5,642 bases of DNA from Kiritimatiellia bacterium (lineage in GTDB: Bacteria; Verrucomicrobiota; Kiritimatiellia; RFP12; UBA1067): the NCBI GenBank assembly GCA_017389885.1, contig JAFPDR010000056.1:1-5642 (forward strand), given 5' to 3'. How positions within the stretch are numbered: the first letter of the stretch is position 1; each line of letters opens with the position of its first letter. Below, piece by piece: positions 1 to 5,642 of this stretch. The position numbers and the translations under genes were made by a program. The notes under the pieces were generated by a model, which worked only from the letters and a program-made list of their open reading frames with translations, was not told the DNA's origin and ran no database searches.

Positions 1-1020
1 AAGCGCGCGTACCTCGAGCGCACCGAGGGCGACGGGATGCCCTACCACACGCTTTTCGCGCAGCAGTTCGACCGCGCGACGCTCGAGCGCCTCTGCGCGC
101 TCGCGAACAGGATACGCTTCATAAACAAGTCGAAGGAGGGCGCGCTGTACCTCAAGAGCGTGCTCGCCCACAAGCGCGCGATGCTCTACTTCTCGCAGCC
201 GAGCTCTCGCACGTTCCTCTCGCACCTCGCCGCCTGCCAGATACTCGGCCTCACGACCGGTTCGGTGCGCGACGCCGCGACGTCTTCAGAGTTCAAGGGC
301 GAGAGCCACGAGGACTCCATCCGCACCTTCTCGTCGTACTTCGACATGATCATCATGCGCTCGCCCGAGCAGGGGCTTGCGGAGAAGATGGCGTGGGAGC
401 TCTCCAACTCGTCGCGTCCGATCCCGATCCTCAACGCGGGCTCGGGCAAGGACCAGCATCCGACCCAGGCGCTCCTCGACATCTACACGCTCGTGAGGTC
501 GTTCGAGGAGAAGGGCGGTCTCGACGGGCGCACCGTGGTGTTCTGCGGCGACTTGATGCGCGGGCGCACCGTCCGCTCGCTCTCCTACCTCCTCACCAAC
601 TTCCGCGACGTCCGGCAGGTGTTCGTCGCGCCGCAGGAGCTGCAGGTTCCGGCGGACGTGGTGATGATCCTCGCGAAGAAGGGGATCGACTTCGAGGTGA
701 CGGACGATCTCCGCGGCGCGGTGAAGACCGCCGACGCGGTGTACATGACGCGCATCCAGGACGAGTGGGACTCCTCAAAGGGCGCCTCGGCGAAGATCGA
801 CACCTCGCGCTTCAAGTTCGGCGCGGAGGAGCTGAAGCTCCTTCCCAGGGACGGCATCATCATGCATCCGCTCCCCCGCCGCGACGAGATCGCCACCTGC
901 TGCGACCACGACCCGCGCGCGATGTACTGGCGCCAGATGAGGAACGGCATGTGGATTCGCGCCGCGCTCATCGCCGGCACCTTCGGCTTCGAGAAGACAG
1001 TGATGGAGTGCGGCTACTGA
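1..1020 (+). CDS. pyrB: Aspartate carbamoyltransferase catalytic chain, 5' end probably outside window
   Basis: Cytosolic enzyme that joins carbamoyl phosphate and L-aspartate to give N-carbamoyl-aspartate, the committed step of pyrimidine synthesis. Counting from the ATG at 37 (327 residues), the carbamoyl-phosphate loop is PSSRT (55-59), the equivalent of STRT in E. coli PyrB but with Ser57 in place of Thr. The 80s-loop pair is Ser83 and Lys87. Further matches are Arg108, the QHPTQ block (His141, Gln144), GRTVRSL (Arg177), the aspartate-site motif TRIQ (Arg239, Gln241) and HPLPRRDEIAT (277-287). Both OTCase/ATCase halves are therefore complete. The frame stays open from ATG 37 to base 1, encoding KRAYLERTEGDG, and the ATG has only a poor ribosome site. 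As I recall relatives of this subtype, they carry residues before the PYH-LFAQQF segment, so the true start is likely upstream; a start at 37 remains possible. The stop overlaps the next start. No pyrI regulatory chain is visible. Function is secure, start is not. Confidence 0.93.
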   Translation, partial: KRAYLERTEGDGMPYHTLFAQQFDRATLERLCALANRIRFINKSKEGALYLKSVLAHKRAMLYFSQPSSRTFLSHLAACQILGLTTGSVRDAATSSEFKGESHEDSIRTFSSYFDMIIMRSPEQGLAEKMAWELSNSSRPIPILNAGSGKDQHPTQALLDIYTLVRSFEEKGGLDGRTVVFCGDLMRGRTVRSLSYLLTNFRDVRQVFVAPQELQVPADVVMILAKKGIDFEVTDDLRGAVKTADAVYMTRIQDEWDSSKGASAKIDTSRFKFGAEELKLLPRDGIIMHPLPRRDEIATCCDHDPRAMYWRQMRNGMWIRAALIAGTFGFEKTVMECGY

Positions 1021-1022
1021 TG
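1018..1022 (+). promoter_or_regulatory. TGATG stop/start overlap coupling pyrB and the TolC-like gene
   Basis: The pyrB stop TGA (1018-1020) shares its last base with the ATG (1020-1022) of the lipoprotein gene. Such overlaps usually go with termination-reinitiation coupling. The only ribosome-site candidate is GGAG at 1005-1008, a rather long 11 bases away, which also favours coupling over independent initiation. Coupling itself is inferred. Confidence 0.6.
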
Positions 1023-2912
1023 CGCCTCCTCCTCCCGATCGCCGCGGCAGCCCTCCTCCTCGCCTCGTGCAGGAGCGCTTCCGACTACCGCCGCGAGGCG
1101 GACGAGACTGGGGAGGCGTACCTCTCGGAGTATCAGGAGAAGGCCGTCGGGCGAACCGAGAAGATCGAGATCGAGACTCCGGCGGACACGCTGCGCCGGC
1201 GCCTCATGATCGACCAGAACCTCTACGCGAACGACCCCGCGTCGTTCGGAATCCGCGACGTCCCGACGAACCTCTACTGGCGCGCCGGAGACAGGCTTCT
1301 CGATGGCGGCGAGGATGCGTCGCTCTCGGTGTGGCAGGGCGGGACGAACGCGCTCGAAATAGGGCTCGTCGACGCCGTGAGGATCGCCGCCTACAACAGC
1401 GCGGACTACAAGGCGCAGAAGGAGTCGCTCTTCCAGGCGGCGCTTGCGCTCGACCTTGCGGACGACACGTTCCGCACCATCTTCAACGGAACCCTCTCCG
1501 CCGCGTCGTCCGTATACCGCGACCCGAAGGAGGAGGACGCCATCTCGAACCACGCCGTCACGCACAACGAGACGGGGCACCTCGGCTTCAGCCGCAAGTT
1601 CCGCAACGGCGTGCGCGTGACGGGTTCGATAATGGCGAACGTCGCGGGAATGCTCACCGGCGACAGGAAGACGGCGTGGGGCTCCTCGGCGGACCTCAGC
1701 ATATCGATTCCGCTCCTCAGGGGCTCGGGCGAGCTCGTGAACACCGAGCCGCTCACGCAGGCGCAGCGCTCGTTCATCTACCAGGTTCGCTCGTTCGAAC
1801 AGTACAAGCGCTCGTTCATCTGCCAGATAGAGTCCGCCTACCTCGCGCTCGTCCTCGCGAAGCGCCAGCAGCAGAACCAGGACGAGGCGTTCCGCCGCGT
1901 GATACGCTCCACGCGCCGCTCGTACCGCATGGCCGAGGCGAGCCGCATGTCGCAGTCGCAGTTCGAGCAGGCGCACCAGAGCGAGCTCTCCTCGAAGGCG
2001 CGCTGGATCGCCTCCTGCCAGAGCTACGAGGCGACGAAGGACTCATTCAAGATGACGCTCGGGCTCCCGCCGGACGCGCGCATAGAGCCGCGCGAAAGCG
2101 ACCTCGCGGAGCTGGAGAAGCACGTCGGACGCTTCGCGGAGCTCGAGCTCGGTCCGTACGACATGGGCGGGGACGATCCGGGGAAGATCGTGCTTGATCC
2201 GCCGGATTCCGTCGACGACGGGGACTTGAAGCGCCGCACCGACATCGCGATCGCGATCGCCTTCTCCAACAGGCTCGACTTCGTCTCATCGCGCGACCGA
2301 CTGGAGGACGCGCAGCGCAAGCTCCTCGTCGCGGAGGACGCGCTGCGCGCGGAGGTGACGCTCGGGACGGGGGTCTCGAACTTCGCGGACACGGTGGGCC
2401 CGAAGTCGCGCCGCGAGGGCGTGAGGCACGGCGAGCTGCATCCGAGGGAGTGGCAGGCGAACCCGCTCCTCACCGTCGACCTCCCGATAGAGCGCCGCAG
2501 CGAGCGCAACGCCTACAGGAGCGCGCTGATCGGAGTCGAGAGCGCCGTCAGGGCGTACCAGAAGGAGGAGGATTCGCTCAAGGAGACGATCCGCTCCGAC
2601 ATGCGCTCGATGAGCCAGACGAAGGACAACCTGCAGATCCAGTTCATCGCGATGAACCTCGCCGAGCGCCGCGTCCGCAACCAGGAGATACTCCTCCAGG
2701 CGGGGCGCGCGGACATGACGGTCATGCTCGAGGCGCAGGACTCGCTCGTCTCCGCGAAGAACTCGCTCTACTCCGCGATGATCAGCTACAAGAACCAGGA
2801 GCTTGCGCTGCAGCGCGACCTGGGGCTTCTGAACGTCTCCGTGAACGGCACGTGGCAGGAGGCTGACCTCGTCGCGCTCGGAATCCTCCCCGCCCCCGCA
2901 AAGGCGCTTTGA
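1020..2912 (+). CDS. TolC-family outer-membrane efflux lipoprotein
   Basis: Predicted outer-membrane channel component of a type I secretion or efflux-like system, 630 residues. The N-terminus is a lipoprotein signal, with a hydrophobic run then LLASC, so Cys17 would be lipidated. Arg at +2 is compatible with outer-membrane sorting. After a linker of about 95 residues come two TolC-type repeats. The first has a helix from about 112-155, a beta-hairpin segment at about 186-236 ending in IPLLRGSGELVN, and a long polar helix at about 245-350 (YLALVLAKRQQQNQDEAFRR) closing with LGLPPDA. The second has the helix with FSNRLDFVSSRDRLEDAQRK, a hairpin segment at about 444-490, then LPIERRSERNAYRSAL and the closing helix to about 605. 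An acidic stretch at about 359-402 links the repeats. The start at 1020 is chosen because it begins the signal peptide exactly and overlaps the pyrB stop (TGATG); a weak GGAG lies at 1005-1008. The frame is open further upstream inside pyrB, but that part is a shadow. No membrane-fusion or pump gene is in the window, so the substrate is unknown. Confidence 0.88.
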   Translation: MRLLLPIAAAALLLASCRSASDYRREADETGEAYLSEYQEKAVGRTEKIEIETPADTLRRRLMIDQNLYANDPASFGIRDVPTNLYWRAGDRLLDGGEDASLSVWQGGTNALEIGLVDAVRIAAYNSADYKAQKESLFQAALALDLADDTFRTIFNGTLSAASSVYRDPKEEDAISNHAVTHNETGHLGFSRKFRNGVRVTGSIMANVAGMLTGDRKTAWGSSADLSISIPLLRGSGELVNTEPLTQAQRSFIYQVRSFEQYKRSFICQIESAYLALVLAKRQQQNQDEAFRRVIRSTRRSYRMAEASRMSQSQFEQAHQSELSSKARWIASCQSYEATKDSFKMTLGLPPDARIEPRESDLAELEKHVGRFAELELGPYDMGGDDPGKIVLDPPDSVDDGDLKRRTDIAIAIAFSNRLDFVSSRDRLEDAQRKLLVAEDALRAEVTLGTGVSNFADTVGPKSRREGVRHGELHPREWQANPLLTVDLPIERRSERNAYRSALIGVESAVRAYQKEEDSLKETIRSDMRSMSQTKDNLQIQFIAMNLAERRVRNQEILLQAGRADMTVMLEAQDSLVSAKNSLYSAMISYKNQELALQRDLGLLNVSVNGTWQEADLVALGILPAPAKAL

Positions 2913-2941
2913 CGACGCAAAACCGGAATGCCAGCTGCAAC

Positions 2942-3430
2942 ATGAACACCCATAGGAAAAAGAAGATACTGTTCCTGTGCCACGGGAACATCTGCCGCTC
3001 GCCGATGGCGGAGTTCGTGATGAAGGAACTCCTGAGAAGGGCCGGACGCGACGACGTCGATGTCGAGTCCGCCGCGCTGCACACCGACGAGATCGGCAGT
3101 GACATCCACTACGGCACCCGCAGGAAGTTGTCGGCGGAGGGCATCCCGTTCGCGCCGCGGCGCGCATGGCTGCTCACTGCCGCGAAGGCGCGGGAATACG
3201 ACCTCCTCGTCGGGATGGACGACTACAACATCGCCGACCTTCGGCGGCTTGTGTTTCCGGAGGATGCCGGGAAGATCAGGAAGCTGCTGTCGTTCGCCGG
3301 CTCCGGACGCGACATCGCCGATCCGTGGTACACCGGCAACTTCGACGAGACCTACGCCGACGTCCTCGAAGGCTGCACTGCGCTTCTGAAGGGCCTTGCC
3401 ACAGGACAGAACAAGGAGACGGAAAAATGA
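2942..3430 (+). CDS. Low-molecular-weight protein-tyrosine-phosphatase
   Basis: Cytosolic cysteine phosphatase of the LMW-PTP family (Wzb/Etp/arsenate-reductase fold), 162 residues, the usual size. The signature C-x5-R-S loop follows the first strand: LFLCHGNICRSPMAEF, giving nucleophile Cys13, Arg19 and Ser20. The general-acid loop is DPWY at 127-130 (Asp127), with Trp where many members have Tyr. Other family blocks are GTRRKLSAEGI (58-68) and the YDLLVGMDDYNIADLRRL segment (86-103), equivalent to the D-I-AMD-N-L motif. The start at 2942 is chosen because it puts the first beta strand five or so residues from the N-terminus, as in relatives, although no clear Shine-Dalgarno precedes it. An in-frame TTG at 2909 would add 11 residues and overlap the previous gene. 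The gap to the TolC-like gene is 29 bases, and the stop overlaps the next start. The substrate cannot be read from the sequence. Capsule or exopolysaccharide tyrosine-kinase control is the classical role, but no kinase is seen here. Confidence 0.88.
   Translation: MNTHRKKKILFLCHGNICRSPMAEFVMKELLRRAGRDDVDVESAALHTDEIGSDIHYGTRRKLSAEGIPFAPRRAWLLTAAKAREYDLLVGMDDYNIADLRRLVFPEDAGKIRKLLSFAGSGRDIADPWYTGNFDETYADVLEGCTALLKGLATGQNKETEK
3413..3418 (+). promoter_or_regulatory. Strong Shine-Dalgarno AAGGAG for the I42-PHP gene
   Basis: AAGGAG lies inside the last codons of the phosphatase gene, eight bases before the ATG at 3427. This spacing is ideal and fixes that start over internal alternatives. It also lets the secreted protein be translated well in its own right despite the ATGA overlap (3427-3430) with the phosphatase stop. 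Confidence 0.8.
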
Positions 3431-4611
3431 AAGCATGCCGGTTTGCAATGTTGGCGCTTGCAGCCCAGGCCCTGTCGGGGACGTGTGGCGCGGCGGCGGA
3501 GTTCAAGAACGGGACGGCGTTCGCGCTCGGCAGCGTGCCGAAGGAGCTCGTCGTCGAGCGGCGCGCGGGGGAGCCGGTGCGGTTCTCGCTCGAGGAGAAT
3601 CCGACGACAGGATTCACGTGGGAGGTCGAGTCCAACACGAACGAGTGCGAAATCGCGCTCGAGCGCCGCGGCCGCGGCGGAAAGACGACGTGCGGCGCCC
3701 CCGGAAACCTCGACGTCACTGTCACGAGCCGCATCTACACCCCCGCGCGCGTCGAGTTCCGCTATCGCCGTCCGTGGGAGAAGGACGCGGCCCCGTGGAA
3801 GACCATGCGGCTCATCGTCTACACCGTCGGCGAGGCGAAGGATCCGCGGTATCCGAGGACTGCCGTCAACCTGCTCCTCGAGAAGGAGTGCGCGCGGCGC
3901 GGCATCACGCTCGTCGACTGGCATCTGCACATCCGCGGCGGCATGACGCCCGAGCTTGCCTATCTCCGCGAGACGAATTCGTTCGTCCGCTCGTCCGCCA
4001 TGGAGAACCACGGCCGCGAATGGGAGATCTACGACAATGCGCGCCTGAGGGACTTCGCGGCGCGGGCGCGAAAGGCCAATCCGAAGATGCCCGTCGGCAT
4101 ACAGGTGAACGACCGCGACTGGTTCGAGAAGATCGACGCGGGGACGCGCGCGCAGTTCGACTACATCCTCGCGGATTCGATGATCATGGGGAAGCTTCCC
4201 TCGGGGCGCGACAACCGGCTCTGGATGGTGACGGAGATTCCCGACGCGGACAAGTGGATGGAGGAGTACTTTGCCCATGTGATGAAGATCCTCGACGAGC
4301 CGATCTCGATCTACGCGAACCCGACGTACCTGCCGACGCCGATCGCCGCGGAGTACGACCGCCTCTGGACCGAGGAGCGCATGCGCGCGGTGATCGCCAA
4401 GTGCATAGAGAAGGGCATTGCGATCGAGATCCAGGCCGAGTCGGCGTTTCCGCGTCCGGCGTTCCTCCGGCTCGCGAAGGAGATGGGCGCGAAGTTCTCG
4501 TTCGGAACCAACAACTTCGACCCGGGGCCGAAGAATCTCTCGAAGTGGCTCGAGGCCATCGTCTGGCTCGACCTCGGACCTTCCGACATCTGGACCCCTG
4601 CGGCCAGATAG
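3427..4611 (+). CDS. Secreted fusion: chagasin-like I42 inhibitor domain plus PHP-type metallohydrolase-like domain
   Basis: A 394-residue exported protein with two parts. Residues 1-24 look like a Sec signal peptide with a likely cut after CGAAA; the Cys there lacks a proper lipobox. Residues about 25-135 match the chagasin/I42 family of papain-type cysteine-peptidase inhibitors. All three binding-loop motifs are present in order: NPTTGF (58-63), GAPG (90-93, for the usual GxGG) and RRPWE (114-118). Residues about 140-390 resemble a PHP-domain family: DWHLHIRGG (164-172, metal-type H-x-H at His166/His168), FDYILADSM (244-252), ISIYANPTYLP (293-303), YDRLWTEERM (310-319), AIEIQAESAFPRPAFLRLAKEMGAKFSFGTNN (332-363 overall). 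The last motif reads GTNN rather than the D-x-H of canonical PHP enzymes, so the metal site may be reduced. The strong AAGGAG and the ATGA overlap with the phosphatase fix the start. Domain calls are from motif recognition. The substrate, and whether inhibitor and hydrolase parts act together, are unknown. Confidence 0.8.
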   Translation: MKACRFAMLALAAQALSGTCGAAAEFKNGTAFALGSVPKELVVERRAGEPVRFSLEENPTTGFTWEVESNTNECEIALERRGRGGKTTCGAPGNLDVTVTSRIYTPARVEFRYRRPWEKDAAPWKTMRLIVYTVGEAKDPRYPRTAVNLLLEKECARRGITLVDWHLHIRGGMTPELAYLRETNSFVRSSAMENHGREWEIYDNARLRDFAARARKANPKMPVGIQVNDRDWFEKIDAGTRAQFDYILADSMIMGKLPSGRDNRLWMVTEIPDADKWMEEYFAHVMKILDEPISIYANPTYLPTPIAAEYDRLWTEERMRAVIAKCIEKGIAIEIQAESAFPRPAFLRLAKEMGAKFSFGTNNFDPGPKNLSKWLEAIVWLDLGPSDIWTPAAR

Positions 4612-4629
4612 CGCGGCGCATCCGCCGCG
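4612..4629 (+). terminator. GC hairpin just after the I42-PHP stop, possible weak terminator
   Basis: CGCGGCG (4612-4618) pairs perfectly with CGCCGCG (4623-4629) around a four-base loop, beginning at the base after the TAG stop. There is no T-run behind it, so it is not a standard intrinsic terminator. It may instead protect the 3' end of the upstream message. It also occupies the place where a -35 box of the following promoter would lie. Confidence 0.3.
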
Positions 4630-4633
4630 GATG

Positions 4634-4642
4634 TGGTATAAT
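4634..4642 (+). promoter_or_regulatory. Extended -10 promoter (TGGTATAAT) for the serine palmitoyltransferase-like gene
   Basis: A perfect TATAAT (4637-4642) preceded by TG at 4634-4635 forms a consensus extended -10 element in otherwise GC-rich sequence. No TTGACA-like -35 box is found at the right distance (around 4614-4619 the sequence is part of a GC hairpin), as is common for extended -10 promoters. Transcription would begin near 4649, leaving a leader of about 57 bases before the ATG at 4706. The leader is notably A/T-richer than the genes, and I see no riboswitch or strong hairpin in it. Confidence 0.65.
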
Positions 4643-4694
4643 GTATTGCCAAATAGGTATCTTGGCACGTGAGCTAATGCCTTAAGATTTGTGC

Positions 4695-4700
4695 AGAGGA
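4695..4700 (+). promoter_or_regulatory. Shine-Dalgarno AGAGGA deciding the start at 4706
   Basis: AGAGGA sits five bases before the ATG at 4706 and supports that codon as the start of the final gene. An upstream in-frame start was not evident. Confidence 0.7.
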
Positions 4701-4705
4701 TTCGC

Positions 4706-5642
4706 ATGAAACAAGTGTTCGAGAAATGTATTGCCGACACTCGCGCGGAGGACGCTCGCAAGGCAGGAATCTATCCGTATTTCCACCGGCTTGAATCCCG
4801 GCAGGATGCAGTAGTCGTCATGGAGGGCAAGCGCCGCATCATGCTGGGCTCCAACAACTACCTCGGCCTCACGGCGTGTCCGGAAGTCGTGGAGGCTGCC
4901 GTCAAGGCGGTTGAGAAGTACGGAACGGGCTGCTCCGGCTCGCGCTTCCTCAACGGCACGCTCGACCTCCACCTCGAACTCGAGCGCGAGCTCGCGGACT
5001 TCGTCGGCAAGGAGGACGCGATCACGTTCGGCACCGGCTTCCAGACGAACCTCGGCGTCATAAGCGCGCTCGTAGGCCGCCACGACTATCTTGTCTGCGA
5101 CGTCGACAACCACGCGAGCATCTATTCGGCCGCCCGCATGTGCCTCGGCAAGATGCTCCGCTTCAAGCACAACGACATGGCCGGTCTCGAGGCACGCCTC
5201 GCCTCGGTTCCGTCTGGCGCGGGTGCGCTTGTTGTGGTGGACGGCGTGTTCTCCGTTGACGGAGACATCGCCAACCTCCCAGACATCTGCGCTCTTGCGA
5301 AGAAGTACGGTGCCGCCGTGATGGTTGACGACGCGCACGGGTTTGGTGTCCTTGGCGATGGCGGACGCGGCACGGCGTCGCATTTCGGACTCGACGCGGA
5401 CGTGGATATCGTCATGGGAACGTTCTCGAAGTCCCTCGCTTCGCTCGGCGGCTTTGCGGCCGGAAAGCGCGAGGTAATCGACTTCATGCGCCATTCGTCC
5501 CACCCGTTCGTGTTCTCCGCCTCGGTGCCTCCTGCGAGCGCGGCCGTAGCGCTCGCCGCGCTCAGACACCTTAAGCAGCATCCAGAGCTTGTGGCGAAAC
5601 TGCGCTCGATATCCGAATACACTCGCACAGCGTTCGCATCGC
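4706..5642 (+). CDS. Alpha-oxoamine synthase, probably serine palmitoyltransferase (3' end cut)
   Basis: PLP-dependent fold-type I enzyme that condenses an amino acid with an acyl thioester, releasing CO2. 312 residues are visible of an expected total near 400, and the frame runs off the right edge. Landmarks are [11 protein letters not shown] (21-31), the [10 protein letters not shown] block (47-56), [13 protein letters not shown] (73-85), the cofactor-stacking His136 in [17 protein letters not shown] (207-217, Asp208 and His211 at PLP) and the Schiff-base lysine Lys242 in [13 protein letters not shown]. The YPYF start, [14 protein letters not shown] and [11 protein letters not shown] fit bacterial serine palmitoyltransferases, as I recall Bacteroides enzymes, better than BioF, Kbl or HemA, which usually carry a different lysine context such as GTLGKA. 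If so, it makes 3-ketosphinganine, the first step of sphingolipid synthesis, in the cytosol. Its own promoter and ribosome site lie upstream. The family is certain; the exact substrate is not, because the C-terminus and neighbours are missing. Confidence 0.85.
   Translation, partial: MKQVFEKCIADTRAEDARKAGIYPYFHRLESRQDAVVVMEGKRRIMLGSNNYLGLTACPEVVEAAVKAVEKYGTGCSGSRFLNGTLDLHLELERELADFVGKEDAITFGTGFQTNLGVISALVGRHDYLVCDVDNHASIYSAARMCLGKMLRFKHNDMAGLEARLASVPSGAGALVVVDGVFSVDGDIANLPDICALAKKYGAAVMVDDAHGFGVLGDGGRGTASHFGLDADVDIVMGTFSKSLASLGGFAAGKREVIDFMRHSSHPFVFSASVPPASAAVALAALRHLKQHPELVAKLRSISEYTRTAFAS

Noticed and set aside
393..1019. Upstream in-frame extension of the TolC-like gene through pyrB
   Set aside because: The translation is Arg/Ala/Gly/Pro-rich low-complexity shadow of pyrB, while the ATG at 1020 begins a clean lipoprotein signal peptide.
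1067..2197. Open frame of 376 codons on the + strand inside the TolC-like gene
   Set aside because: Arg/Ala/Gly-rich out-of-frame shadow typical of high-GC DNA, with no domain.
3427..3500. Lipoprotein signal at Cys20 of the I42-PHP protein
   Set aside because: The residues before the Cys (SGT) do not make a good lipobox, while the following AAA gives a normal signal peptidase I site.
3913..4611. CpsB/YwqE-type PHP tyrosine phosphatase paired with the LMW-PTP
   Set aside because: CpsB enzymes are cytosolic and carry a fuller His/Asp metal set. This protein is exported and ends in GTNN, so the resemblance is limited to the PHP fold.
4666..4671. CACGTG palindrome in the leader before the last gene
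   Set aside because: A six-base palindrome is expected by chance and there is no second copy or known regulator here.
3396..4685. Open frame of 429 codons on the + strand overlapping the I42-PHP gene
   Set aside because: Out-of-frame shadow with Arg-rich composition; the true frame has motifs and a strong ribosome site.
4641..4685. Possible 14-residue leader peptide (ATG at 4641) upstream of the last gene
   Set aside because: Its start lies within the -10 element, before the expected transcription start, so this promoter would not transcribe it whole; no ribosome site.
3352..4761. Long open frame (469 codons) on the - strand across the whole I42-PHP gene
   Set aside because: It is the mirror of a GC-rich coding gene, its product is Arg/Leu/Val/His-rich with no recognisable domain, and it covers a well-supported + strand gene and promoter.

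Overview
The window is GC-rich, densely packed bacterial chromosome with all recognisable genes on the + strand. The left part is a tight run of four genes: an aspartate carbamoyltransferase (pyrB, open to the left edge), a TolC-family outer-membrane lipoprotein, a low-molecular-weight protein-tyrosine-phosphatase (LMW-PTP), and a secreted two-domain protein that joins a chagasin-like (I42) peptidase-inhibitor domain to a PHP-type metallohydrolase-like domain. A 94-base gap follows. It holds a GC hairpin, a very good extended -10 promoter and a Shine-Dalgarno sequence. They lead into a fifth gene, a PLP-dependent alpha-oxoamine synthase most like bacterial serine palmitoyltransferase, which is cut by the right edge.

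The organism is Gram-negative, because it has an outer-membrane efflux-type lipoprotein with a lipobox. The forms of PyrB, TolC-like protein and PHP protein seem to me, from memory of the families, most like those of Verrucomicrobiota/Kiritimatiellota/Lentisphaerota or planctomycete-type bacteria, perhaps a gut or other anaerobic lineage. This placement is an inference with modest confidence; no marker gene is present to settle it.

Layout: 1-1020 pyrB; 1020-2912 TolC-like lipoprotein, with its start overlapping the pyrB stop by one base (TGATG); 2942-3430 LMW-PTP; 3427-4611 I42-PHP fusion, overlapping the phosphatase stop as ATGA with a strong AAGGAG upstream; 4612-4705 intergenic control region; 4706-5642+ serine palmitoyltransferase-like gene. 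The first four genes are probably one transcript, because gaps are at most 29 bases and two junctions overlap. The fifth appears to start a new transcription unit.

No pathway obviously unites the first four genes. PyrB is a cytosolic pyrimidine enzyme, the TolC-like protein is a periplasm-spanning channel without a visible pump partner, and the phosphatase and secreted fusion are tightly coupled but of unknown joint role. The I42-PHP fusion is the least ordinary item. No RNA genes, CRISPR, insertion sequences or long repeats were seen.
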